Of a stretch of 64,000 bases of DNA, positions 42,301-57,300 are shown piece by piece (position 1 is the stretch's first letter; every line of letters begins with the position of its first letter). The notes under the pieces are model-generated. The model saw only the letters and a list, made by a program, of their open reading frames with translations, searched no databases and had not been told where the DNA came from. The position numbers and the translations under genes were made by a program. The DNA is from Lepraria neglecta (taxonomy: Eukaryota; Ascomycota; Lecanoromycetes; Lecanorales; Stereocaulaceae). The DNA lies in assembly GCA_033220425.1 (NCBI GenBank), contig CM065651.1, positions 2,108,001 through 2,172,000 of the forward strand, given 5' to 3'.

Positions 42301-45300
42301 CCTGTCGATACCCAGAGTACATGAAATGCGGACTATCAGAGAAGCCTGCAGCTGTCATGAATTCTGGGGCCCGTTGACCTAAGAGGCCGGATATCACATC
42401 CAACAACCGACCTAGAAAATGAGTCCGGCAAGATAGAGCGGCTGGGCGGATGGGCTTGAGAAGAGTGCCTTCGGGAATGTACACGTCGAATAAGTCGTGA
42501 AAGCCATCATTTGCCACGACGCTGGAGTCGTACACGACTAGTAGATATATGCCAACAAACATCTTGAACATGTTGATGCTGAGGTAAAAATTGATCGAGG
42601 ACGGCGACTGTGGATCTGTCCCGGAGAAATCAAACTTCAAACGACCGTCTATTCTCGTCATCGTGCATGCGACTTTCCATGGTCCAACCTCTTGCCCGTC
42701 GTCGTCGATCCAGTCTTCGAAATAGGTGGGTTCTTCCGACATTTTGCTGATGATTGATGATACGGCTTTTCGATTCCGAGAGAGGAGCTCGTCGATGGCG
42801 GCGAAGTAGAGACTGTCGCCGAAGCGGGAGTAGAGCTCTAGCATACGCTTTCCAGCTATTTCGCAAGCAGCGACGAGAGCTCGGACATCGCTGCGGTTCC
42901 ATTCTGGAAGGCGAACATTTCGGTAGATTACTTCTATTAGATCGTTATTCCAGACACCCTTCGAGGCGATTTTGGTGACTGGGATTTGTATTCCCTCTTC
43001 AAAGATGCTGCTGGCGGCACATGGAAGAGAACCGGGAACGCTTCCGCCTACGTCGGTCATGTGGCCAAAGTTTGCTGTCCATGCAACTGTTGTGTCGTTA
43101 GTCATGTCTTGTAGGGATTGAATACAGTTCGCATACTCAGCTTGTTCTCCATAAATATTGGCATCAAGATAAGCCAGTCATTGTGGTGTGAGATAGCCCC
43201 AGCTACCGAGTACGGATCATTCGTAAGAAAAACATCACCCGGTTCGATAGCATCTTTCCACATCTCGAGGAATCCACCGATGAACGATCCGAACTGTCCA
43301 ACTATCATCTTCCCACTGGGCTCGGCAATGACATTGAACTCGTCTTGTTGCTCCCTTATTGCAGGACTCATGGTTGTTCGGGTCATCAATGCGTCCATCT
43401 CGGCTCTAGCATTTGCCAAGGCACTTTCGAAAATATCGACGGTGGCCATGTCGAGCTCTTTCTTCCCGCCTGTGGATAGGGACTTCGCTTCGAGCTCCCA
43501 GATCAGTATGTTTCCGACTGCATCTATCTCGGCTTGGAACCCTGGCAAGATGATTGTATTCGAGTCCATCTCGGTAATTATGCAAGGGCCGTGGATCATA
43601 TGCCCCTGTTCCAAACCTGACCGATTCCAAATAGCGCAGTCTTTAAATTCTTCTCCTTCGAAAATGAGATTCGATTTTGCAGTGACCAAGGATTTCGGAG
43701 GCTCTGAAGACTCAGATTTATCCAACTTCTTGACAGGCAATTCTTCCCTCGTCTCTTCTGCAATAACTCGGAGGTTCACGACTTCGACATCGGATGAAAG
43801 GCGGTAGGTGAACAATTTTTGGTGCTCGGCTTCGAAGATATCTCGAAGATAAGAAAGATATCCTCCCTTCAAGATTTCTAAATTCACATCGACGGGGATG
43901 TTGATAGCTTGGCCGCTGTAACGAAAATCGGCTTGGAAGATATGAACCTGAGGCGAGACAATAGAGTTGGTCAGTCCTTGCTCAAAGGCTCGCCCAACAG
44001 AAACATAGGGTGTATGCATACCTGCTTGTTCTCCGGTACCCCTTGGTCCTCGCGCATCACCTTCTTCACTTGCTCAAGCAGTTGGTTGTACGCATTCAAG
44101 ATGTCGTTCTTATCTGCCTGTGAAAGGACACGAATGAAAGTCCTTCCAACCTCATGACGGAGAAGAGTCGTTGCGTCGCCAAAAGCGCAAAGCACCCCGG
44201 GAGATGGAGGTATGATCACAGGAAAAGCACGCAGTAGCTTTCCTAGTGAGTTTGCGTGCAATGGACCTGCTCCCCCAAAGGCAACAAGACTGAAGTCTCT
44301 TGGATCGTAGCCTTGCTCAACCGAGACCAGCCGGAGAGCCCCATACCTGTGATCGTTGTTAGGATTTGATTTTGCAGAGGATCATGTCACGGGCGATAAA
44401 ACAGATAGGCCAGCTTACATTGTTTCATTCGATATCTTGAGTATCCCCTCAGCCGCTTCATAGAGCCCAACTCCAAGATCATCTGCAACCTTCTGGACAG
44501 CTTTCTTGGCTGCGTCCAGATCTAGAGCGAAAGATCCTCCTAATAGAGACTTCGGCAAGTAGCCTAACACAGTATTCGCATCAGTGACAGTCGCCGTGGA
44601 ACCTCCTTTGCCATAACATGCAGGTCCGGGCTCAGCCCCAGCACTCTCAGGACCAACCCTCAAAGCTTTGGTTACTTCTGGAACCCTGGCAATAGATCCG
44701 CCTCCAGCGCCTACAGTACGTACATCGACGGAAGGAGCTTTGACAACAAGATCTCTGATCTTAGTCTCGCGACGAATACGTGGTATTCCGTTGTCGATCA
44801 AAGCAACATCAGTGCTCGTGCCACCCATGTCAACCGTGATAAGATTCTTGAATTTGGTCTGGTTCGCCACCACTGACACGACACCTGTAACACCGCCAGC
44901 TGGCCCAGAAAGAACCCATGAGACAGGAAATCGGCTTGCCAGGCTGACTGATGAAAGGCCACCGTCGGAGCGGAGAATGCGTAGATGCTTGGCTTTCCCC
45001 TCCAAGGATTTGAGAAGGTTCCTCAAGTAAAGACTTACACTTGGCTCAACATAAGAGTTGACCACCGTGGTAATTGTACGCTCATATTCCATAAGCTCGG
45101 GTAATACTTCCGACGAAAGCGAGATTGGAGTATCTGGCAGAAGCTTCGATACGATGCGTCGTGCCGCTTGCTCGTGTACTGGGTTGGCGAATGAGTTGAT
45201 AAGACTGATGGTCACGGCGTCTGGCTTTTGCTTGACAATGCTTTGAAAAGTTTCTCTGAAAACCTCCTCATCAAACTTACGGACCTCGGTGCCATCAGTA

Positions 45301-48300
45301 GCGAGTCTCCCCGGTGCTTCAACAGTCAGCTCCAACGGGGCCAACGGCTCAGGTTTCGGCCAAATAATCCAGCTTGCCAGCCCGCCAGGTACCTGAGATC
45401 TTCTAGTCTGAAGAATATCTCTGTAACCTTCCGTCACAACAAGAGCAACCTGCGCCCCTTTCTGTTCCAAAATTGCGTTCGTTGCAACAGTGGTGCCATG
45501 GTTGACGACATTCAAAGTGACATCCGCGCCGTTGGGGATGTTGGTTAAGATTTGGTCCTTTCCTTGGATAACCGCAAGCGATTGGTCTTCGGGCGTGGAG
45601 GGGACTTTGGCCCGCCATGTCTCTCCAGTGTCCTCGCGTAGGAGTAGCAGATCGGTGAATGTGCCGCCTACATCCACTCCAAGGCGGTAGGAAGGTGAAA
45701 CCATTTTCGAGGCGACAGCTACGGTGAACCTAGTTAGTGAGAAGATCGAACATAATGAATTTTAGAACACTTTAGACTCGAGAAAGCCGGAGGATACCCT
45801 CACGCTATACCATTTTAGCTTCAACAAAACACGAGTGTTGATTGACATAGATATGGAGCCCAAGATGCTGGTTACAAGTCGAGATTGCTCCAAGAATGCC
45901 AGAACACAAGTCTAAGATAGACGAATCGAGTTTCCCGAACTTCATATCTGTTTTGTCATGCATAATGTTTGAACGGTTGAGAAGGTGGGGTCCAATGAGA
46001 TTGTCGATCATGCATGATGACGCTGCGCGTACAAACCCGGATCTGCGGGTCAGAGATAAGAAACTTCTTAGAGATAGTGACCGCAGAACCAACCACAGGA
46101 ATCAAGAAAATTACACACCTCAACGGATAGGTTCGTTTAATACCGTTGCGTCATACCTGCTTACGAAAATATGCACCTGCACGAATTGAATTGGAGACTT
46201 ACATCGTGGCAGTCCATGAAGCCTGCATCTCCCTAAGCCATTCAGTATCGCTCACGGCCCATCGGCGAGAACTCAACCAACTTCTGGAATTATTTGGGTT
46301 CCAACGATGTCTTCGACTCAAGAGAAATACCCACAAGATCTCCTGAGCAGCTGCTCTACCTCTGGATTCGCACCATCGTCTGACGGACTGCCTTCGGAAA
46401 TAAGCCAGTCCTCATCGCTATAGATGTCTGCGATGCCTATCTTACCCCTAGAAGTCCTTTATACGCCCCTAAACGATTTCACTCGGCGCTCAAGAACATT
46501 GAGACGTTAATCCAAGAGTCTCGCGAGAAAAAGATACCAGCCATCTTCACCCACATGGTGTATCAGTATCCAGAGTCTGGAGGCACAAGATTCCAAAAGG
46601 TCTAGCTGTTTCGATGCCAGCAATAAAATTGGTGATAAGCCAGCAGAATCAAAGATCTGTAGACCGAAACCAGGCGAGATTGTGATTGAGAAGCAATTCA
46701 TCAGCTCTTTTTTCGAGACGACCCTGGCCAGTGTTCTCATTGGCATGAAACGCCTATCCGCATGATGCCAATCTTTTTGACATCCAGGCCAAGTTTGGCG
46801 AGGTCATGTCGACGGAGAAGATCTTGCAGCTGGTGGTTAGAGAGGGCTAGGCTTCTGAACGATAGGTACACGCTTTGACCCCACCCTCATTAATGTACGG
46901 GGTGGGCACCGCCTGGTATCATGTGGCTGAGGGTGTCCGTGGATGTTGCCAAAAACTGGGTGCTTAAGTGGCCGCCCGATTAGTGAGGAGGTACACATGA
47001 ATAAATCAATACAAGGCGACCGCAGACAGCACAGATCGCATCTCAGTCCTTATCCTAGATGCCAGACTGCAAACCACTAGCGACAAAAACCAGCGAATAT
47101 ACTTAGTTAGTTTCTACTCCACTAGATTAAACACATTCATTGTCCAGTGCTTGTAAGAATAGGAAAATAACTTTTTCATGTCAAGGTATGCTCTCTAGTT
47201 TGCGTAGCGTCCCTCTGCACACGGACCATGCGGGGTTTGAAGCCAGGCTGGAGGATCAGTTGGGACCGCCTGCGTCCCAGTCAGCAAGTGTTTGACATTC
47301 AAGATATGCTATGAAGTTTAGACCTGGGGCGGTTTCAGGCGCGTAACAGATTTTTGACCTGAAATCGCACTCCAAGGGGTCACAGCAAGGCATTTTCTCA
47401 TAGCAAGCATACTCTACACGGCTCTGGCATTGCTCATTCGCGCCGAGGTCTAATGAAATGCCGATGGTGATCGCGAGTTCGGCTGGAGCCAGAGCATTGT
47501 GGTGGAGAGCTCCCGGCATGGCATACACCATGGTCGGGCAAGAGAAGGCGAAGATGAATAGTGAGACAAGAGTGGTAGTCAGTTTCATGTTGGTGATTAG
47601 TGATATCAAAGTCGTTAATAACTTAGGATATAGATAAAGTGCTTGAAGTGGCTTTCTCCGATATCTTGATGAGAAGGAAATTTGAGAGCTGGGGGAAAGC
47701 CGTGTTCTTCTATCTTCGTTTAGCGGTTTCTATTGCCTAGCTAGAAATGGTGCTTCATCACCGCCGTACTCGGCCGAGTATTCGCTGAGATATAGAATTA
47801 CGCCCTGCATTGCTCAGGCGACTTTAGAATTCAAATGGCCAAGAAAAAAAAAGTCCAACACGACTTAGCGCATGATATTGTGGACAGACCAACAACACTA
47901 CGATGTCGGAGAACCCAAGACCGGATAAATCTATCCATTCAACCCTAGACTTGAGGCACCTCTATGGAATATTTTAGACCCAAAAGTTGCGTCTTTTATG
48001 AGACTCACAGTCTCTGGATGAGCCTGGCTGAGCCAGGGCAATAGTTCGTTCGGTGTCACCTACCAAGGCTGAGAGGAGCATGGTCCGCTACTGTTGAAGA
48101 CACGAACTTCCGGACTTGGCGTCGTACATTCATGAATTTACCTGGTCTTGTTGTTTGCCTTATTGAAAACTGATTAGGACGAGTTGAGGCCTAGAGAGGC
48201 ACTGCACGCCATCCACAGGCCTTTGTGGCAGATCAAGCCAGGATGGCGAACATGGCCTCATCTCAAGGGCTCATCTTCTCGGCATTTGCGTTGGAGTTTG

Positions 48301-51300
48301 CCCATACATGGAGTACTTACTGCGCTTCGAAGCCGGTATGATGTTGACGAGTCCGCAGCCAGAACATGTTGGTGAGTAGAAGGTGTTGCAGATGGAAGCA
48401 GGTTGTTCGTGCTCATAGATGTTGTGGGTCCTTTACTTTGCCAACATTTAAAGAAGAACATAGTCAACTCTTGCACTCAAGGTCCAACAGAGGAAAGAAT
48501 GATGCTTAGAATATCCCACGATGCCAAAGGGTTTGCGCAAGTTGGTCCGGAAGCGGCTAGAACCGTAGCGGCCGCAGCTCGCGTAAATGGTCGGGGCCGA
48601 TCAAATGTGGAGTAACGAAGTTGCATCAACATGCAGGACGGCATCGACGTTGCATAATTCCCGCAGCTGAAAGTGCATCTTTTGTGGCAAGGCGTGACGA
48701 AGTTATGATTTTTATCTTGAATGCGATGGTTCCCCGCTTTACGCATTGGCGAATTCTTTAGCTGCCTTCCCAGTACGGAGATCTTTGGTTGACCCATTAT
48801 TGAGCCTGGTCAGAATTACATTGATGAGATCTAAGCCCATGATCGTAGTTGGATCTGATCTTTCCACAATACATTCTCCCGCGCGTCTCTCATTCTCTGC
48901 CCGTCTTATTTTAATCGGGGGTGCGTATGGCTTCGGATCTTACGTTGCCAAACCAGAATGGAACCAGGATATCTCTATTGGACGTTCAAATGAGGGGAAG
49001 AAAGCCACGGCGGAACTTTCTGCGGAGATTAGCAAGCCAATTAATGCATGGCATTTATAGATCTCGTTCATAATCCGTGGAGAAATGCGTTAGCGAGAGC
49101 CATGAAATGCCCACGTTGTGTGTTATATCCTTGTACCTGACCTGCCATTGGTCTGTTGCGAGAGCTTCTGCAGCCCAAGCTGCATTCCACTAACTTGAAG
49201 CGAGTATGTCCGAAGCTTTGGAAGCTCAGTCCGTTCGAACAAGCGAATCGTGCTATAAGACCTGAGCAGCTCGCGACCCACAACCTCTTGCAACTTCCTT
49301 CACGTCTCAGGGACGAACACAGGTTGTCTTTCAACCAAAGCAATAATAGCAAAACAGACTTGAGACCCATCGACATGGCACCGTTCATTAGGACGACCAT
49401 CCAGCTCCTGCTTAGCTCCATGCGTACCGAGAGCCCGTCCAATAGCGCAGTGAAACAGACTCCGGCATGCCAACAAACCCAGAGCCATGCTTTAGTTGAC
49501 CCCACCGCCAATGGACCTAGCATCTCTGCAATCTCTTGGGGTTCCAATCGTATGGACGTTTTCGGAAACAATATGGACACCGGGGCACTTAGCCATAAGT
49601 TCTGGGACGGCTATCAATGGCAGCCATCAGTTCAAGACCTCGAGAACCTTGGTGATAATTATGGCGGTCCACCAGGAGCCGTCTCTGGGAACACAAGCAT
49701 CATGGAGTAGGTGTCACCGTTTCTGATTACTCTCTTAGATTTGAGTAGCCAAATGAGATGCATGAGCTTGAGATTTGATTGTAGCCTGTCCGTTCACGGA
49801 GCCTATGTTCAATTTAGGTGTATGTCTAGAGAAGACGCTGACCTCGAATTTCTTTCAGCATCTTCACCGTCGGTCATGACAGCAGTCTTCAACACAAGTA
49901 TTTTGATGGAACTGCCTGGAAGCCATCGGAGACGGAGATGGATATCCTTAGCGACTCCGGTGAGTTGGACAAAAGCTTTGCGCCCTCGGCTACATCTTGG
50001 GCACCTGGCCGTCTGGATATATTTAGTCGAGGAGCGGACGGGACTTTGTTGCACAAATACTTCGATGGCTCGAGCTGGGGACCCAGTTACACTGGCTTAG
50101 AAGATCTGGGTGGAGATTTGCTGACTGGACCCGCTGCTGTCTCCTGGGTAAGTTGTTCTTGACCTCTACTTGCCAAATCGTATCTGATGCCTCACAATCT
50201 AGGGGCTGAACCGTAACGACATCTTCGCAGTGGAAATATTGACAGGCCTGGTCCATAAGTACTGGGACGGAAGTAATTGGTCCGACTGGGAAGATCTCGG
50301 AGTCGGAAGTCTGTTTTACGAGACCCCGGCAGTCGTCTCCTGGGCTGAAAATCGACTGGATGTTTTCGCTGTCAATTCTGATGGTAGCCTCACTCATGTG
50401 TACTGGGACGGTAGTCAATGGAAGATTGAGGATCTCGGTGGCAGCAAATTGACGGGAACCGTGGCAGCCGTGAGCTGGGCTGTTGGCCGCATTGACATCG
50501 TTGCGCTAGGACAGGATGCGGGGTACTACTACAAATACTTTGATGGGTCGAATTGGTCGGATTGGTTTCCCAAGCGTGGCAGCTTCAGCTCTGCACCATC
50601 GGTTGTGAGCTGTAAGTTTTTTTCAAGGCTTTCCACTGCACATAAATTTTCTATTCGGACTCTCTTTATTTTTCTTTGAAGTAGCTAATACTTGAATCAT
50701 TGATAGGGAGCGAAAACCGCTTGGACATTTGGGGAATAACGACAGACAATCAACTGGGACACCAGACATGGCACGGAAGTGACTGGTATCCTGGCCCCGA
50801 CCAGTGGGAGATGCTTGGTGGTCCTGTGGAGGCTTATATTCAGTGAGGGCATCTGTGCTTGAGGAGTCGAAAATGGGAACGACTGAGAGCGAGCAGAAAT
50901 CGCTTGGAGACAGAGTTAGTGATCGTGTTACATCACTGAACTTTTCTTGTATTTCAGAATGGACTTTCATTTGTAACCAAGCCATCTGTCATAGCAAAAT
51001 CTTAGGTGATGTGTGACTCGAAGCCAGAACAGTGACGGTGAATGTTGACCATGGCGTGTTGATGCAGAGAGAAGTCCTTGGAGATGCCTTCGAAGACTGT
51101 CACATGTCTCCATGTGGAGATTGGGGCCACTACGATTATTGGGGCGTGAGACAGTTACGATCAGTGCTACTAGGTGCATAGGACGCTGGCATCAAGCTCA
51201 AAGCCATCAATTGTGGTCGCATTGACTGGAAGTTCCTTGAACTACCCGATGAAGACATGTCTTAATGTAAAGGTGCTATAAAGCATCTGGACTATCTGCA

Positions 51301-54300
51301 TATCATGTTTTTCACTGGATGAGGTTATGAGAGCAGACTTGCTGCACGAGCAGAACTCGACGAGTGCAAAGAATACTTGAGTAAAGGTGATTTGGTGAAG
51401 CTGGCTTCAGCGGCCAAGGATCTTCGCACTCTCGACATCGCGTTTGAGGGCAAATTTCCCCAGCCCTGCCATCCTGAAATATGTTGTCGGGAACGCCACC
51501 TAGGCACACCTCCGGACCGTGAACTTTGACAAAATTGACGCCTTTGAGGACGATCTGGTTCATTTTCTAGAAAGACATACTGGGACAATTCGTGATCTTG
51601 GAATCCGAAATATGATACTTATAGAGGGCAACTGGATATCGGCATTGCCGCGAAATCAAGGGCGCCGTCAAGTTGTAAGAGTTTCATGCAGGCGGGTTTT
51701 GGGTGGCAAATGAGCCTTGGCAGAGCTGGTCTGTCGACTGGTATTACGTTGTTGGACATCCAGACCCAAAGCCAAAGCAGAGCTATGAACTTGCCATGTC
51801 ACTCAAGCGCAACCTCCTGCAGGGTGGGGACTGTCCACTGCTTGACCTTGCCAGATATCCGATGACTTTCCCATGATAAGGCACGTCGATCATGCGAAGC
51901 CCACGTTTTGTTCTCTGTGAGGGGAAGAATGTGTTGATGCACGCCAGAGTTGGGGTAGGAGTGCAAGCTGGTTGATGCGCAGCCAGACGGCGAAGGGGGA
52001 TACACAATTCGGGGGTGACAGGAGTCTTTGATGGTCTCTCACATGGATTTCGGCCAGTTGCAATAGGGCCAGATCTTTTTGCATCATGTCCTTATATGTA
52101 GGCACTTGGCACGCCTCGCTACGAGGCGGTACGAGTCGATTCAACTCGGGCTCTATCAGAGAGTCGCAGATCGAACCCCAGTCAGAGCATATCCGTGATT
52201 CTTAATCTGTCCTTGCAAATGTGCCACAGATTTCTGAAAACGCATTGGCTGCCAGTCAAGGGGAATCTCATTGATGTCTTCCTTCCTGAAAGTCATTTGA
52301 TTGCCGCTGGGAAGACCAACAGAATCCCATAATCGATAGGTGTCCTGAGCAATTCCCCAGAAGGTTCCGTCTTTGATCTTGGTGATCTTGAAGTAAATTG
52401 CTTCGGCGCCCTTGTCTGTGTTTCTAATGACAACACGAACGATGCAGTCAATGCTGAGATACTTGACCATTTGGCGAGGTAGGATATGGCCTGACCAGTC
52501 TGTAGCTTCGTCCATGGGAACTGGCTCGAGGGTGCGAGGCATTATGGGAATGCTGGCAACGGTGCTGAAGAGGTTGTGCAAATGACTGAAAGGTAGCTAG
52601 ATGGTGGTGCAGAAGACGCTGGTTCGTAATCAGAGCTCTACATATTTGAATCCTCAAACTTGGCAAACAAGATAGAAAAACAATCATCCAGCGGGGTAAA
52701 TGAGTCATCGTGTGCTAAAGCGGCGAATCCGCTAATGCTAGTCTGGCCAATAGTATTTACTGGCATCTTTAAGTACCTTTGAATAGCCCGAACAGTTCAG
52801 AATCCATCTCGGGTGTGTTCAGCTTCTTGTTAATTGACACCTCATAAAAGCTCAGAGGGTCCACAAAAGACACCAATTCTAATATTAAGCCATGGACAAT
52901 GCTACTCTCCGGCGTCTCCCATCGCGTGAGCTGGCACTGTACCTTCGCGATGCGGCCGCAAAACAGTCTGCCGAGGTTGTTTCAGAGCACCTTCTTTCAG
53001 CTATTGAGCAAGAGATCTTACCACCATGTGTATTCAGCATTTGGCTAAGAGCAACAGCTGACTATGCCGTCCCTCTAATCAATGCTCTGAGGCAAGACTA
53101 TTCCAAATATGTTAGAAAGGTTGCCATACTGCGATTCGGCAAAGAATTGCGCACTGCGCATTGGAAAAGCGCTTGGGATAAGCTTGGTGGTACGCTGACC
53201 CTGTTGGCGATTTTTGCCCAGTTGTCTGTGTACGAGGTCAATGCACTCTCCAAAGCCATTGGGCGCTGTAGGGGGCGATCCAAAGCTGGACTCAAACAAA
53301 GAAAACAGCAAATCGTCCAGCTGATCCAGGGCCTACTCCCTTCCCTATACCCTGAAAGTGCATTCAAGAGCACTGACGGCAGACCACTTGCCAAACATTA
53401 CGCGCAAATGGTTCCCGCTTGCACCTCTGACTTTGTTGTTACGGTTATTACCAACCCGTCTCATCCTCTATTTCAGCACATACCGAAGCAACGGATAGTC
53501 CAGTATCATTTTACTCTATTTCGGAAGCTTATGCTTGATGGTCTGCTCGGGCGACAAATTAAAGTCACCTCTGGAAGGGGTCTTGGGGAAGATTTGGTCA
53601 AATCAATGCTCGCCGATTTTTTAGCTCCCTTGCTTCAGTCTGTGCCGCAGGTGCCTGGCACTGAGCCAAAGTTCTCGGCCTCGATGTCCTTCTCTGTGGA
53701 GGTGTTGAATGAACTCGCTGCCTCGCGTGTCTCTAAACTTCCTGGAGACGTTTTCACATTCCACCTTGTCGATCCGCTGATGCGACGGATCGTGACAAGA
53801 AAGCTTGAACCACATCGTGTGCAGGAGCTTGTCAATCTGACGATTACATACTTTCGGAAACACCCAGACTCGGCAGTACACATGTCTCTTCTGTGTGGAA
53901 GCCTACCTTTCACTGTTACTGGATATTGGTCTGCTTCTACCAAGCTTTTTGAGGATCAGCTTGTAGCACTTCTACGCCTGCGTCAAGATGACCGGTACAA
54001 AAGCTTCTCTGTGTATCAATCCATTCTCAACGCCGCTCAGCAACCTAAACGCTACCGCCTTCTCCAACTGCTTTTCCTATACAGCAAAGGACTGGAGGTT
54101 GACATTGATACCGATGAAGGTCTTGCTAAACTACCTCTTGGACGGTGGCCCTCGTCTCTCTTCTTGACGCTTCAGAGAGAGCATGCGGTAGCTTTGCTGC
54201 TGCGACTATTGCGTGTCAAGCCAGAGGATAGTTTTCTGGAGCTTCAAGGAGACAGGACTACGATCCTGTCTCAGAGACCGACGCCGGATTCATCGTATGG

Positions 54301-57300
54301 CGACCCACGCCTGTTGCTTCTTCTACTCAGAGAAGGGAGCGAGGCAGGGTTGAAAGCGGCTGAAGGAGTAGTCGAAGAATTGAAGACTAAAGCTTTGAGG
54401 AGTAGAGAGCAAACCGATCGTGCCTTTTACGCGAAGTCAGCATCGCTGTATGCTATCGCTAGTGGATCTTTGGAGCTTTACGGCGATACTATCTCGTGGT
54501 TGAGGCGTTTTGTGCGGGATCCGAAAACGGTGAAGACCATCTTCGACAACGCCGCTACCAATACAGATGAAGGGATCGCATTGCTCTCCGGCATTCCTCA
54601 AAGTCTCGTCGAAATGACAACCGTCAACATTCGTGAGAGAATCAAGAAGGGCAACCGGATCTTGCTGGACTTCCTCGAGACAGCTGTTATGGCTTTGAGG
54701 GAGCCATCTTTCTACTCGCCCGATTGGAAAGGACCCCTTCGTTTGTTTGCAGATGTCGTTGGACATCGTATCAGTGAAGCAGGGAAGCTGAAACGAGCTT
54801 TGGGCATATCAGATGATGACCTTTACGACATTATGTGGACAGGAACACTGGACACACTGATCCATACCGAGAAGGTTGGATTGATATCTGAGCATGAAGT
54901 CTTAGGCTTCAACTCTCCCAATGGACCCTTATCGCTCGACACGTACAGCACGCGACATGTGGAGCCTCCGTTGCCTTCATCATTCCGATTTCTTGACGAT
55001 ATGGCTCGCGCTCGTGACGAGTTGTGGAAGGAGATGCGACCTAAAGCACATCCGGCCGCTGCTAGTCTTGACTCTCCGTGGCCCAGGGGTCTTGCCATCC
55101 AATACCTCGTAAGACCTTACAGAGTGGCGATTGAATCAGTGCGCAATTACATGCCTTTCATAGCCTCTCGTGCAGCCATGATTGTCGTGATAGAACAGAA
55201 GCTAGCGCTTGTCAAACCACCTGCTGATGAAGATACGAGGAACGCAATCGGAGAGATGGTTGATAGCTATCGTTTGGCTCTAGGGATATACATCATGCAA
55301 TTCTCCCCTGGTGTGGAAAGGGAAGCCAAGATACATGCCGCATGGTCGCATGCTGTCAAAAATCTTTCCGACGGACGCATGTCCAACCAAGAGGGACTTC
55401 TTTTTTGGAGGCCAATTTTCGAAACAGCCTTACCAGGAGAAGAGCTCCTAGTCTCCAAGCATAAGGTCTTCGACGATTACCCAACTATTCCAGACGATAT
55501 CCAGCCCGATGAAAACACCGAATGGGACCCTGCTGCCTTGGCACCGCCCAAAATTGAAGCACGCCAGCTTTCAACGACCATATTGGACCACATGCTTGCG
55601 GCATCAGCGAGCTCTTCTCGGTACAAAATGGGAAGAACCTGTACTCTTGTCGCTAGAACACAATCTGTAGTCCCTGAAACTATCTGGTCATGGGAAAGAA
55701 TAAGTCACATCCGAAGGATGCCCTATCCAGTACAAGAGGGAATGCTTGTCTCGGCTCTGCTGTACCAAGCTAGCAAAACTGGAGGGACCTCAAGAATTCT
55801 GGCATCACCCTTCCCGTCACATCAAGATGCTCGTTATCCTTCCTTGTTCTTAGACCAGGACTTCCTTTCGGCCAAAGACGTGTCTGATTCCGATGCAAGG
55901 GAAGTTCTGAAGTCCCTCCTCGATTCTATTCCTCCAACACTGATTCGCGCCCTGACAGTATCAGCACTCGATAACCTATCTAATACACCACAGGAGTCAA
56001 TTCAAATGGCGTTGCGGGAGTCTACCGCTTGCCGGGTTCTATTCCTGCTTGCCCAAAGCGATCGACCGCAACTTGCAATCGAGCTAGTCCTAAACATCAT
56101 TCTTGACCGACCTGACGCAAGCTCATGGCATCGCCAGCTTCTGAAGAAGACGTTTGCAAGAAGCCTCTCAGCTAAGTACGCGCAGGAATTGATTCTGTCC
56201 TTCGCTTCAGCTGTACGTGCCAAGTTGGAAAAGCAAGCAAGTCTTCCCAAAGCGCCTTCAGTGACAGGTGGTTCAGCTGCTCCGCCCAAACCTGTCATCA
56301 AAGTGACCACTGTCAAGTTCTTGGCCCAGTTTCTGGATGATGCTGACTTCATACCCGCTCACGTCGCGGTTGACATGCTGTCACAGCTTTTCCAGAGTGC
56401 GTCTCACATAGACATCAGGGTCGCTGTCGTGGACAGCATGCTGGCACGACTAGCTTTTTGTAATGACGACTCGTCTACAGCATTAGCCGAACAGCTTTTG
56501 TTGGCATTGCAAAGCACGATCCCTGTGCTTGGCTCTCTAAATGAACGACGTCAAACGCAAGAGGAGGACTGGATTGAGGCTGCCAAGGCTGGCGCGCTCC
56601 CAGAAATCTACGATGATGGTGGCATAGACGCGTACCCTCCTATCCTGGACTTGGTACTGAAAGCTGTGGTGCACAATCGCATTCCGGATTACGACAGACG
56701 CAAAACAATTATCCAGCGAATCCTGCTACCTGCGATCAAGCAGTCTGAACTGAACAATGCACGATGGGTCAAGGCTTTCGTATCAAAGCATGCTCCAACA
56801 TCCCAAACCCTCGACGTGCCACCACTACCAGTCAAACCTCGCATGCTCGTCTCATTGATCTCGTCATGCTTTGCGGATGTGCCAAGTTCAGTACTAGATC
56901 TTTACCACCTCTTCGTCTTGACAAACATGCTGCCACCGCCTCACCTGATTTTGCTCAATGACAAAGTGAATAACGACAAGGACTTACGTGCCTCCAACGA
57001 AGGTCAGCACTGGTTGGATCTGTACGGCCATGGTACGAGGGCTTTCCATAGCTTGGGACTCAAACTTGGGAGCACTTTAAGTAGGACGTGGCAGTCATCC
57101 ACGCTTCCAGATGGGATACAGGTTGCGTATGTTCAAAAGCTAGTCACCGAGCAGGCTGGAGCGCTCCTCCAGCACTTTGATGAACATATGGATTATCATT
57201 GGAATGATTTCATCGGGGCTCTTGAACCTCCCGCTCCGTCTTACGGCCAACATGATAAGCAAGCTTGGTTAGATAACGGGAGGCCAATTGTCGAGCTCAT